In this document: positions 26,833-37,431 of the stretch, one piece after another
Numbering within the stretch: position 1 is the first letter of the stretch
Layout: each line of letters begins with the position of its first letter
Source: an uncultured Gammaproteobacteria bacterium
GTDB lineage: Bacteria; Pseudomonadota; Gammaproteobacteria; HK1
Reading direction: 5' to 3'
NCBI GenBank assembly: GCA_947258715.1
Contig: CAMYJH010000002.1
Location: forward strand, 157,654 to 221,653
DNA: 64,000 nucleotides
The notes under the pieces: generated by a model
The model's database searches: none
What the model saw: only the letters and a program-made list of their open reading frames with translations
Told to the model about the DNA's origin: nothing
Position numbers and translations under genes: made by a program

Positions 26833-26855
26833 TGTAGGAGCGGCCTTGGCCGTGA
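26833..26855. repeat. REP-like palindromic element
   Basis: The sequence TGTAGGAGCGGCCTTGGCCG followed by TGA has the GTAGGAGCGGC head and GGCC palindrome of the repetitive extragenic palindromes common in Pseudomonas and Xanthomonadaceae. It lies between rplI and the DUF2232 gene. Only one copy is seen in this window, so its repeat status is inferred. Confidence 0.5.
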
Positions 26856-26904
26856 TTCCTCAGATGAATTCGTGCAGCAGACGTCCGAAAAAATTGTCCT
26901 AGTC

Positions 26905-27807
26905 TCACGTCGATGCACTGTACCGAGCCCGGTAGTCTAGCCAGGTGTCGGAGAACCCCGTCACCGATAACAATATCATTGCCAGCGGCGGCATGAGCAC
27001 GACGAGTATGTACATTGCAACCAGCCAACCGCTTGACGCCCGGCGGTGATTGACCAGAGCATGCGCCACGGCAATCCCTTGGATTACGTAAAGCGCCACC
27101 ACCAGGTTAAACAGCTCCGGCAACAGCCCACTGGCGAATCCGCGCAAGAATATCGCGCTCAGACCCAGCAGGATGGCCGCAAAAGCAATGCGCCGATCAA
27201 GCCGCAGGGCCCGGAACTCCTTGCCGAAGCCACCCGGATTGTCGAGTACCGCGTGCGCCCATCGGGCAAGAAATAACAACACCATGGTGCCGATGGCAAT
27301 GCCGGTGGGGGCACCGGACATCAGCGGCGCCAGCTTTTCCGCCATCTCGCGCAACGACTCCACCGTGACCGGATCCGGCGTCTCTCCTCGCCGCATCCGA
27401 TCGACCAGAAAAATCTCCAGCACCCCGCGCCACCAGGCCACCGGATCGGTGGTCAGTAAATGTACCGCCGCGATGACGGAGCCGCCAAGAAGGCCGGCGC
27501 AGGCCAGAGCTGCCCCCTGCGAAGCGGTGGTCCGAAGTACCGTCGCCAGCAGCAACATGGGCAATCCCATGCTGACGGCAAACAAAAGCGCCGCATCCGC
27601 GGATTGAAGCACGAGCAGCATCACCGCCGAGCTTACCGCCACGCTCGCTGCCAGAATCAATGCGCCGTCGGCGACGCCATATTTTAGCGTCACCAGACCC
27701 ACCATACCCGCGGCGACGAACCCGAAGGGCGGCAGTAGCAGACCAAGCACTGCGGCACCCGCAGCGTGGGTGCGTGAACGCGTGACGAACTTCAGAATTC
27801 CCCGCAC
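26905..27807 (-). CDS. DUF2232 multi-spanning membrane protein
   Basis: 300 residues with about eight hydrophobic segments. The family (DUF2232) is usually encoded between rpsR and rplI in gammaproteobacteria, as it is here. Function unknown; some members look like ECF-type or permease-like proteins. The start at 27807 is 22 bases after the rpsR stop. Confidence 0.85.
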   Translation of the reverse strand: MRGILKFVTRSRTHAAGAAVLGLLLPPFGFVAAGMVGLVTLKYGVADGALILAASVAVSSAVMLLVLQSADAALLFAVSMGLPMLLLATVLRTTASQGAALACAGLLGGSVIAAVHLLTTDPVAWWRGVLEIFLVDRMRRGETPDPVTVESLREMAEKLAPLMSGAPTGIAIGTMVLLFLARWAHAVLDNPGGFGKEFRALRLDRRIAFAAILLGLSAIFLRGFASGLLPELFNLVVALYVIQGIAVAHALVNHRRASSGWLVAMYILVVLMPPLAMILLSVTGFSDTWLDYRARYSAST

Positions 27808-27829
27808 CTGAGAATGGGAGCTTTCCCGT

Positions 27830-28054
27830 TCAGTGCGCGTCGCAATAGGGCAGCAGCCCGAGATAGCGTGCGCGCTTGATTGCGCGCGCCAGCTGGCGCT
27901 GATACCTGGCGCTGGTGCCCGTAATCCGGCTTGGTACGATCTTGCCGGTTTCGGTGATGTATTGCTTCAGAGTATTGAGATCTTTGTAATCGATCTCCGT
28001 GACACCCTCGACGGTGAAGCGGCAATAGCGTCTACGGCGAAAATATCGAGCCAT
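27830..28054 (-). CDS. rpsR: 30S ribosomal protein S18
   Basis: 74 residues. Core motifs are [38 protein letters not shown] and [12 protein letters not shown], all standard. S18 forms a heterodimer with S6, encoded immediately upstream by rpsF. The gap is 18 bases. Confidence 0.97.
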   Translation of the reverse strand: MARYFRRRRYCRFTVEGVTEIDYKDLNTLKQYITETGKIVPSRITGTSARYQRQLARAIKRARYLGLLPYCDAH

Positions 28055-28072
28055 TTGAATTCTCCTCGCTGC

Positions 28073-28612
28073 TCAGATCGCGGGCTTACTTTTCTGGTCC
28101 TCGACGACCTCGTCATCGTCTTCTATTTCGGTGGCTTCCGACACTTCCTCTGCCACATCGACCGGCTCCAGATCCCCTTCCGAGGCGACCGTGTCAGGGA
28201 TCTCGCCAGCCACCTCCGAAACGGTCGACTCCGATTCCTCGCGATCGCGTCTAGCAAAGGCCCGTTCTCTGCGTTCCTCCTCTTCGCGCTCTTCTTTGGA
28301 CTTGGCCAGCGGCGAGACATCGGTGACGGCTTCACTTCGCGACATCACCATGTTCCGAATGACAGCGTCATTGAAGCGGAAGGCCGCGCTCAGCTCGGTA
28401 AGCGCGCTTTGGCCGCACTCGATGTTCATGAGCACGTAATGCGCCTTATGGATCTTGTTGATGGGATAGGCGAGCTGCCGACGGCCCCAGTCTTCCAGCC
28501 TATGGATGCGGCCGCTTTCGCCTTCGATGATGGAGCGGTAGCGATCGATCATCGCCGGTACCTGCTCGCTCTGGTCAGGGTGGACCAGAAACACGATTTC
28601 GTAGTGCTTCAT
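28073..28612 (-). CDS. rpsF: 30S ribosomal protein S6 with long acidic C-terminal tail
   Basis: 179 residues, compared with about 131 for E. coli S6. Residues 1-100 are the normal S6 fold ([35 protein letters not shown]). From about residue 104 a charged segment ([18 protein letters not shown]) leads into a roughly 55-residue tail very rich in Glu, Asp and Val. In E. coli, RimK adds glutamates to a short S6 tail. Here a long acidic tail is genetically encoded. A GGGAG site precedes the start and an extended hairpin-containing leader lies upstream. Confidence 0.95.
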   Translation of the reverse strand: MKHYEIVFLVHPDQSEQVPAMIDRYRSIIEGESGRIHRLEDWGRRQLAYPINKIHKAHYVLMNIECGQSALTELSAAFRFNDAVIRNMVMSRSEAVTDVSPLAKSKEEREEEERRERAFARRDREESESTVSEVAGEIPDTVASEGDLEPVDVAEEVSEATEIEDDDEVVEDQKSKPAI

Positions 28613-28697
28613 AAGGCTCCCTCTGGTTCTGCGCCCGCTGACCGCGGCCGCGGAGCCTCCGGCGCCATTGGCCGTGAGGCAAGGAGTGGAAATGATC

Positions 28698-28715
28698 GGC
28701 CGGGTTGCCCCGGCC
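28698..28715 (-). promoter_or_regulatory. GNRA-capped hairpin in the rpsF leader
   Basis: In the 153-base gap between rlmB and rpsF, the minus-strand RNA forms a 7-bp stem GGCCGGG/CCCGGCC closed by a GCAA tetraloop. Tracts that could act as a terminator are not on its 3' side. The S6:S18 heterodimer is known to autoregulate rpsF operons through leader hairpins, so this is a candidate. The conserved CCG bulge of that motif was not confirmed. Confidence 0.35.
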
Positions 28716-28765
28716 CTGAAAAAGTCGGCGGATTCTAAGCTATCGCCATTGGCTTGGCAACGCGC

Positions 28766-29524
28766 CTAACTGCCGCCGGCGCGCTGCTGGCGCCTGGACT
28801 CGAACAGGCAGATGCCGGCAGCGACGGCCACGTTGAGGCTCTCCACCACACCCGCCATGGGCAACCGCACCAGCGCATCGCAGCGTTCCCGGATCAGGCG
28901 CCGCAGGCCACGGTCTTCGCTTCCGAGCACCAAGGCGACGGGCGGCGTCAGGTCGGATTCGTAAACCGAGCAGGGGGAGTCCGCCGCGGCGCCCAATATA
29001 CGAACACCGGCTGCGGAGATCCGTGTCATGGCTTCGGCGAGATTCGGCACCTGAATGAAGGGCACACTGTCGGCGGCGCCGCTTGCCACCTTACGCGCCG
29101 CAGGGGTGAGGCCGGCGGCGCGCCGCCGCGGCGCGACAACCGCGGTGACTCCGGCCGCGTCCGCGGTGCGCAGACAGGCGCCGAGATTGTGGGGATCGGT
29201 GATCTCGTCCAGCAACAAAAGCAGCGGCGCCTCCTTTGCAGCCGCAAGAACGCTCTCGAGGTCCGGCTCGAGTTTTCGCAATGTCGGCCGATAACGCGCC
29301 GCTATGCCCTGATGCACGACCGAGCCCAAGTGCCGTTGAAGGGTTCGCTTGTGTACGCGTTTCAAGCTCAAGCCCAGGTTGCGCGACGCCGACTCCGCAG
29401 CCCGTGCCGCCGGCCCGGTGACACCCGTTTCCAGCCAGATTTCCAGCACCCCAGCCGGATCGCGCTCGAGCACGGATCGAACCGCGTGACTGCCGTAAAT
29501 CCATTCGGCGCTGTGGCGGCTCAT
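28766..29524 (-). CDS. rlmB: 23S rRNA (guanosine-2'-O)-methyltransferase RlmB
   Basis: 252 residues, SPOUT/TrmH family. It methylates G2251 of 23S rRNA. Starts EWIYGSHAVRSVLERDP and has the three knot motifs LLDEITDPHNLGACLRTADA, VLGSEDRGLRRLIRE and VRLPMAGVVESLNVAVA. The ATG at 29524 is used; an upstream in-frame ATG would lie within rnr. It follows rnr by 19 bases, the same order as in many gammaproteobacteria. Confidence 0.95.
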   Translation of the reverse strand: MSRHSAEWIYGSHAVRSVLERDPAGVLEIWLETGVTGPAARAAESASRNLGLSLKRVHKRTLQRHLGSVVHQGIAARYRPTLRKLEPDLESVLAAAKEAPLLLLLDEITDPHNLGACLRTADAAGVTAVVAPRRRAAGLTPAARKVASGAADSVPFIQVPNLAEAMTRISAAGVRILGAAADSPCSVYESDLTPPVALVLGSEDRGLRRLIRERCDALVRLPMAGVVESLNVAVAAGICLFESRRQQRAGGS

Positions 29525-29543
29525 TGCTCGGGCTCGAGACAGC

Positions 29544-31766
29544 CTACTTTCGGCGTCGCCCTGACTGGCGTCCGCCGCGGCGCCCTCCGTCCTCGAATTC
29601 AAGGTCCACCTTCCGCTCGTCGAGATCGACCCGCGACACTTTCACCCGCACTGTGTCGCCCACATGAAATACGCGTCCGCTCCGTTCGCCCGCTAGCCGG
29701 TGCCGTTCCGCGTCGAAATGAAAGTATTCGCTGCCCAGGGCGCTCACGTGCACCAAACCCTCGACCAGAACGTGGTTGAGGAGCACGAAAAGTCCGAACG
29801 CGGTGACCGCCGTGACCACGCCGTCGTAGGATTCCCCCACTTTGTCCATCATGTATTCGCATTTAAGCCAGGTTGTTGCGTCGCGGGTTGCATCGTCCGC
29901 TCGTCTTTCCATCATCGACGCGTGCTCGCCGAGGAAAGTCATGGCTTCCAGATCGTAGGGATAGTGTCTTCGGCTTCGTTTTTCGACGATGTGCTTGATA
30001 GCGCGGTGAACGATGAGATCGGGATAGCGTCTGATGGGTGAAGTAAAGTGGGCATAGCACGGCAGCGCGAGCCCAAAATGGCCAATGTTCTTAGGATGAT
30101 AAACCGCCTGCGCCAGCGAGCGCAGCACCATGGTGTGCACTACTTCCCTGTCCGCGCGGTCGGTTACGCGCTCGAGCAGCTTGCTGAAATGTTTGGGAGA
30201 TGGGTTGCTACCCCCCGCCAGTCGCAATCCGAGCTCATCCAGGTAAGCATGTAGATCTTCGATTTTTTCCGCCGATGGCACCGCGTGCACGCGATAAAGA
30301 GCGCTCAGTTTATGACGTTCGATAAGCCGTCCCGCGGCAACATTGGCTGCGATCATGCACTCTTCGATCATTCGATGGGCGTCGTTTCGAATCATGGGCT
30401 CAATGCGCTCGATTTTTCGGTCGGCAGCGAAGACGATACGAGTCTCTGTAGTATCGAGATCGATGGCTCCCCGGCGCTCTCGCTCTCGGCGCAGCGCTTG
30501 ATAAAGAGCACGCAGCGACTCAAGGTGAGGCAACACCTTCTCCACCGCGCGCCTGGCGTCGTGCCTGCCTTCGACAACTGCCGACGCAACTTCGTCATAG
30601 ATGAGCCGCGCGTGGGAGCGCATCACCGCCGAATAAAACTTCGACCGCGTGATCCGACCGTCCCGGCTGATGCGCATCTCACAAACCATGCAAAGCCGGT
30701 CGACCTTCGGATTGAGAGAGCACAACCCGTTGGACAAGACTTCGGGCAGCATCGGGATCACGCGCCCGGGAAAATAGACCGAGTTACCCCGATTACTGGC
30801 TTCGCGGTCCAGCGCGCTGTTGGGAGTGACATAAGCCGAGACATCAGCGATGGCCACGAGTAATCGCCAGCCTCCGGAAAGGGGCTCGCAGTACACTGCG
30901 TCGTCAAAGTCTTTGGCGTCCGCGCCGTCAATGGTGACCAGCGGCACCTTTCGCAGATCGACGCGGTCCTTCGTCGCTGATGCCGGAACGCGTTCGGAAA
31001 ATTGTTCTGCCTCGCGCTCGACTTCCTCCGGCCAGTCCACCGGCAGACCGTGCGCCCGCACCGCCACATCGATTTCCATCCCCGGCGCCATGTGCTTTCC
31101 CAGCACTTCGGTCACGCTGCCAATGGGCTCCCGCCTGAAAGTCGGTTGCTCGGTTATCGTCACCACTACGATATCGCCGTGACGCGCGTCACCGGTTTTC
31201 CCGCTGGGAACGATCACGTCGTGATGGATTCGCCGGTGATCAGGCACTACGAAACATGCGCCACCCTCTTTCACGAATCGTCCAACGACACTGCTTGTAT
31301 TGCGCTCCAAAATCTCCACCACCGAGGCTTCCTTGCGGCCAAGGCGGTCAATACCAGCCAGGCGCACCAGCACGCGATCTCCGTGCATCAGCGCCCGCAT
31401 TTCATGCGGAGAGAGAAACAGGTCATCGCTACCGTCGTCGGGAATAACGAAGCCGTAGCCGTTACGGTGACCGCTGACGCGGCCGCGAATCAGATCCATC
31501 CGCGGCGCAAGTCCATAAGCACCCTTACGGTTGCACACCACCTGTCCGTCGCGTTCCATGGCGCGGAGACGCTTTTGCAGCGCCTCTCGACCGCGGTCGG
31601 TTTTAATTCCGACCAGCGAGGCAATGGAATCCATGCTGAGCGGCCGCGCCTGGTCGCTCAAAGCCTTGAGCAGGTACTCTCGGCTGGGGATGGGATGGGC
31701 GTATTTTTGCGCTTCGCGGGCGGCGAAAGGATCCGTGCGGCGTCTTCTCTTGATCATGTTTGACAA
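29544..31766 (-). CDS. rnr: Ribonuclease R
   Basis: 740 residues. A 3'-5' exoribonuclease that degrades structured RNA and helps trans-translation and rRNA quality control. An N-terminal HTH-like domain is followed by two cold-shock domains (RVSGHRNGYGFVIPDD). The RNB catalytic domain has DGADAKDFDDAVYCE with the metal-binding aspartates, then an S1 domain (GVVTAVTAFGLFVLL). A short basic C-terminal tail ends in RRGGRQSGRRRK. The first ATG (31766) overlaps the -35 region of the tRNA-Leu promoter on the other strand; a methionine three codons later is an alternative. Confidence 0.96.
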   Translation of the reverse strand: MSNMIKRRRRTDPFAAREAQKYAHPIPSREYLLKALSDQARPLSMDSIASLVGIKTDRGREALQKRLRAMERDGQVVCNRKGAYGLAPRMDLIRGRVSGHRNGYGFVIPDDGSDDLFLSPHEMRALMHGDRVLVRLAGIDRLGRKEASVVEILERNTSSVVGRFVKEGGACFVVPDHRRIHHDVIVPSGKTGDARHGDIVVVTITEQPTFRREPIGSVTEVLGKHMAPGMEIDVAVRAHGLPVDWPEEVEREAEQFSERVPASATKDRVDLRKVPLVTIDGADAKDFDDAVYCEPLSGGWRLLVAIADVSAYVTPNSALDREASNRGNSVYFPGRVIPMLPEVLSNGLCSLNPKVDRLCMVCEMRISRDGRITRSKFYSAVMRSHARLIYDEVASAVVEGRHDARRAVEKVLPHLESLRALYQALRRERERRGAIDLDTTETRIVFAADRKIERIEPMIRNDAHRMIEECMIAANVAAGRLIERHKLSALYRVHAVPSAEKIEDLHAYLDELGLRLAGGSNPSPKHFSKLLERVTDRADREVVHTMVLRSLAQAVYHPKNIGHFGLALPCYAHFTSPIRRYPDLIVHRAIKHIVEKRSRRHYPYDLEAMTFLGEHASMMERRADDATRDATTWLKCEYMMDKVGESYDGVVTAVTAFGLFVLLNHVLVEGLVHVSALGSEYFHFDAERHRLAGERSGRVFHVGDTVRVKVSRVDLDERKVDLEFEDGGRRGGRQSGRRRK

Positions 31767-31788
31767 GCTTTTGGGCTGTGGTTAAAGT
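31760..31788 (+). promoter_or_regulatory. Sigma-70 promoter for tRNA-Leu
   Basis: A consensus -35 TTGACA (31760-31765), a 17-base spacer and a -10 TAAAGT (31783-31788), followed by a GC-rich discriminator CCTGCCGC of the kind seen in stringently controlled tRNA genes. The predicted start is near 31795, about 60 bases before the tRNA. It is divergent from, and overlaps the first codons of, rnr. Confidence 0.75.
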
Positions 31789-31854
31789 CCTGCCGCTTCC
31801 GATGGCCTCCGGCGACGCGTTTCGATGCGCGGTTACGAAGGCGGCACCACTTCG

Positions 31855-31941
31855 GCCGAGGTGGCGGAATTGGTAGACGCGCTAGCTTCAGGTGCTAGTG
31901 GGGGTAACCCCGTGGAGGTTCAAGTCCTCTCCTCGGCACCA
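31855..31941 (+). tRNA. tRNA-Leu, anticodon CAG
   Basis: 87 bases with the CCA encoded. The 7-bp acceptor stem GCCGAGG/CCTCGGC is perfect, with discriminator A. The D-arm is GGCGGAATTGGTAGACGC. The anticodon loop is TTCAGGT with anticodon CAG at 31889-31891, reading CUG codons. A long variable arm (GGGGGTAACCCC), as expected of a class II tRNA, and the TTCAAGTCC T-loop follow. It lies alone between rnr and a VOC gene. Confidence 0.97.
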
Positions 31942-32113
31942 TCCCGAATCAACCCGTCCCTCATGCTCGCCTTAAGCCTGACGGTTTGTCGTTACCGCTG
32001 CAAACCTCGCGCTGGAATTAAACGCCGCGCATTTCACCTCTAAGCGGGTTCTTTAGCGTGCGTGATAGTATAGGCGACCTCTTGAACCGGCCAGTTCAAT
32101 TTCGAATCTTCCC

Positions 32114-32557
32114 ATGACCAAGCTTCGCCTTGGCGATCCATGGATGCCGGCTGCGGAATACGGACGAAGTCTGACCGGCTTTGGGGTCAATGTTCTCGTG
32201 CGCAGTATCGAAGAAGCGCTTAAGTTTCAAACCCAAGTGCTCGGCGCGGGCGTCGTCTATCACGATCCAGACGTCGCCGTGCTGCAGTTCCAATCTGCGC
32301 AATGGATGCTGCACGCCCATCATACTTACGATGCGCATCCGCTGTATGCCGTCATCAGCGGTAAGTTGGAGAAAGGAGTGGGTGTCGAGCTCAGGCTGCA
32401 CGGACGGGATCCGGACGCGGCGGAGGCCGCCGCGCGGCGTCTCGACTACACGGTGGTGGAGACGACACGAGACAAACCACACGGACTGCGGGAGTGCCTG
32501 ATCCGCGATCAGGACGGCTACTATTGGGTCCCGGACGTGCCGAGCGGACTGGATTGA
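32114..32557 (+). CDS. VOC family protein (glyoxalase/bleomycin-resistance-like)
   Basis: 147 residues. The N-terminal module runs from FGVNVLVRSIEEALKFQTQVLGA, with a low-complexity metal-site pattern, through AVLQFQSAQWMLHAHHTYDAHP. The second module ends with ECLIRDQDGYYWVPDVP, a bleomycin-resistance-like signature. Function unknown; possible binding or turnover of a small molecule. It is convergent with the aldo/keto reductase gene and downstream of tRNA-Leu. Confidence 0.8.
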   Translation: MTKLRLGDPWMPAAEYGRSLTGFGVNVLVRSIEEALKFQTQVLGAGVVYHDPDVAVLQFQSAQWMLHAHHTYDAHPLYAVISGKLEKGVGVELRLHGRDPDAAEAAARRLDYTVVETTRDKPHGLRECLIRDQDGYYWVPDVPSGLD

Positions 32558-32651
32558 AGCAGCGGGCTTGTGTTACGGGCGGAATCAAATACGAGCCCGC
32601 TGAGCCCAGATTCAATCTACGCTCTTGCGCCTGCGGCCTCCGGTCCAGTGC

Positions 32652-33644
32652 TTACCGCGGCGCATCCCCAAAGCGATACTCCGCCGTAATTTCGTCCAGC
32701 TTGGCCTTGAGGTCGGCGTCCATCGGCGTTTGAAACGCTGCCAGGGTCTCGTCCAGCTGATCGGGACGGCTGGCGCCGATAATCGGCGCGCTTACCACCG
32801 GATTGGCGAGCACCCAGGCGACGGCCATGCGGGTCAAGCTTATATCCGCCTGATGCGCGAGAGCCCTTAATCGCTCCACGGTGGCAAACTCACGATCCCG
32901 CCAGTAGCGCTGGCGATAGTTTTGCCCCGCCTTACCTTCAGCAAAACGAGTGCCCTTGCCGGGCGGAGCGGAAGGGTCGTGCTTACCGGTGAGCAGTCCG
33001 CCGGCGAGCGGGTTGTAGGGAATGACGCCCAAGCCCTCTTCCGCGCACAGAGGAAACAGTTCACGCTCCAGCTCCCGGAACAACAGGTTATAGCGCGGCT
33101 GAACGCTTACGAAGCGGGCCCATCCATGGGCGTCGCTTTTCCCAAGAGCCAACGCCACCCGCCACGCGGGGTGGTTGGAAAGACCGATGTAGCGCGCTTT
33201 TCCGGAGCGCACTACGTCATCCAGCGCAGCCAGGGTCTCCTCCATGGGCGTGTCGGGATCCGGGTGATGAAGCTGATAGAGATCCACGTAGTCGGTGCCG
33301 AGACGCATCAACGATGCGTCAATGGCGTCCAGCACGTGCTTGCGCGAGAGCCCCTTGTTCCAGGGCTCGGGACCCATGCGGGTGAAGCATTTCGTCGCCA
33401 GCACGAACTGGTGACGCCGGCCTTTGAGCCAGTTTCCAATAATGGATTCCGTGGCGCCCACGGTTTCGAGGTCGCCGCCCAAGGGATAGCCGTCCGCCGT
33501 ATCGATGAAGCTAACCCCGGCCGACGCAGCCTGGTCGAGGATCTTGAACGCCGTCTTTCCGTCACACTGGAGTCCGAAGGTCATGGTACCAAGACAGGCC
33601 CGCGAGACCTTTAGCCCCGTATTACCCAGCCGCACCTGTTCCAC
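32652..33644 (-). CDS. Aldo/keto reductase
   Basis: 330 residues, NADPH-dependent AKR superfamily barrel. The catalytic tetrad is visible: Asp and Tyr in FIDTADGYPLGG, Lys in FVLATKCF, and His in DLYQLHHPDPDT. The C-terminal cofactor-binding segment is APIIGASRPDQLDETL. Substrate specificity is not predictable. No obvious operon partner. Confidence 0.92.
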   Translation of the reverse strand: MEQVRLGNTGLKVSRACLGTMTFGLQCDGKTAFKILDQAASAGVSFIDTADGYPLGGDLETVGATESIIGNWLKGRRHQFVLATKCFTRMGPEPWNKGLSRKHVLDAIDASLMRLGTDYVDLYQLHHPDPDTPMEETLAALDDVVRSGKARYIGLSNHPAWRVALALGKSDAHGWARFVSVQPRYNLLFRELERELFPLCAEEGLGVIPYNPLAGGLLTGKHDPSAPPGKGTRFAEGKAGQNYRQRYWRDREFATVERLRALAHQADISLTRMAVAWVLANPVVSAPIIGASRPDQLDETLAAFQTPMDADLKAKLDEITAEYRFGDAPR

Positions 33645-33734
33645 GGCTCATTCTCCTTATGTTCTTATGTTTCCCAACACGCATTCGCATCGCGGAACTT
33701 ATGGCAACCTTTGACGCCGCGGCCAAAGGCGATT

Positions 33735-36259
<2,525 letters not shown>

Positions 36260-36281
36260 CGCTAACACCCGGCGAGGAGCG

Positions 36282-36470
36282 CTATCGGACCGCGTAAAGC
36301 AGCAGACATCCGAGCACCATGCACGTGAGCCCCCCGAAGCGAAGGACTCCGTCGCTCAGCTGTGAAATCGTAAGCAGCGCCCTGCGCAATCCCGGCGGAT
36401 TCAAGAAAGGTATGACCCCCTCGATAATCAGCAGCAAGGCCACCGCCGTAAGCAGATCCTGAAAGCTCAT
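36282..36470 (-). CDS. DUF2065 small membrane protein (YjeT-like)
   Basis: 62 residues with two hydrophobic helices (LLTAVALLLIIEGVIPFL and VLRFGGLTCMVLGCLLLYAV). The YjeT/DUF2065 family is encoded between hflC and purA/hisZ. Function unknown; it may associate with the HflKC complex by its location. It is 23 bases upstream of hisZ. Confidence 0.9.
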   Translation of the reverse strand: MSFQDLLTAVALLLIIEGVIPFLNPPGLRRALLTISQLSDGVLRFGGLTCMVLGCLLLYAVR

Positions 36471-36521
36471 TTTCGGGCTTCTCCGCGCTTTTCGGGGCGG
36501 ATCAACGCCTCCCGCCCCACG

Positions 36522-36551
36522 AAAAAGGGGTGACCTGGGCACCCCTTTTTT
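36522..36551 (-). terminator. Rho-independent terminator after hflC
   Basis: A strong hairpin with the stem AAAAAGGGGTG / CACCCCTTTTT and an 8-base loop, in the 97-base gap between hflC and the DUF2065 gene. T tracts flank both sides, so it can terminate in either direction. It suggests that DUF2065-hisZ-purA are at least partly separate from the hfq-hflX-hflK-hflC transcript. Confidence 0.8.
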
Positions 36552-36567
36552 CCCGCCCGGCAGATCG

Positions 36568-37431
36568 TTAGCGCTTGCCCTGGGCGTCCTTGAAGTAACG
36601 GAAAAACTGCGTGTTGGGCTCCAACAGCAGAATATCCGAAGGGTTGTTAAAGGTGTTCTTGTACGAATTGAGGCTGCGGTAGAGGGCATAGAATTCCGCA
36701 TCCTGGCTGAAGGCGTTGGCGAAGATCTCCGTCGCCCGTCCATCCCCGTCGCCGCGGGTCTTCTGCGCGTCGCGCTCCGCCTCCGCGAGTATTACTTCTT
36801 GCTCCCTGTCGGCATCAGCGCGGATCCGCCTGCCGCGTTCTTCTCCCTCGGAGCGGAAACGTTTCGCCACCTCTTTTCGTTCCGCCGACATGCGATCGAA
36901 TACCGACTGGCTCACCCTCTCCGGCAGATCGACACGTTTCATCCGCGCATCGACGATGGCCACCCCCAGCTGGTCCGCCTGCTCCTTCAATGCGAGCACC
37001 AGCTGGTCCATGATTTCCGCGCGCTCGCCGGAAACCACCTGCAGGATGGTGCGCGAGCCGAACGCGTCCCTCAGCTGCTTGACGACCACGGACGAGAGCC
37101 GCTCGTTGGCGCGCAAAACATTGCCGGCGGTGGAGGTGTAAAACCGTTCCACGTCCTCTACGCGCCACTTGACGAACGAATCCACGATTACGTTCTTCTT
37201 CTCGACGGTGAGATAAAGCTGGGGATCCGCGTCCAGATTCTGAATGCGCGCATCGAACTTGAGCACATTTTCCACCAGCGGCCACTTGAAGTGCAGTCCC
37301 GGCGCATAGCCCACCTGTTCGATTCTGCCCAAACGCAGCTTGAGCGCCACCTCGCGCTGGTCGACGGTGAACACGGACAAGGCGCCAATCGCGACAAGAA
37401 CGATGATTCCAACGATATAAGCCCGGTTCAT
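36568..37431 (-). CDS. hflC: HflC, modulator of FtsH protease
   Basis: 287 residues. An N-terminal transmembrane helix (AYIVGIIVLVAIGALSVFTV) is followed by an SPFH/prohibitin domain (DQREVALKLRLG, GLHFKWP) and a long C-terminal alpha-helical stretch. HflC and HflK form a periplasmic cage around FtsH. The ATG overlaps the hflK stop (TGATG). Confidence 0.95.
   Translation of the reverse strand: MNRAYIVGIIVLVAIGALSVFTVDQREVALKLRLGRIEQVGYAPGLHFKWPLVENVLKFDARIQNLDADPQLYLTVEKKNVIVDSFVKWRVEDVERFYTSTAGNVLRANERLSSVVVKQLRDAFGSRTILQVVSGERAEIMDQLVLALKEQADQLGVAIVDARMKRVDLPERVSQSVFDRMSAERKEVAKRFRSEGEERGRRIRADADREQEVILAEAERDAQKTRGDGDGRATEIFANAFSQDAEFYALYRSLNSYKNTFNNPSDILLLEPNTQFFRYFKDAQGKR

Noticed and set aside
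32570-32623. Hairpin AGCGGGCT/AGCCCGCT between the VOC and aldo/keto reductase genes
   Set aside because: The loop is about 25 bases and there is no T tract, so it was not listed as a terminator.
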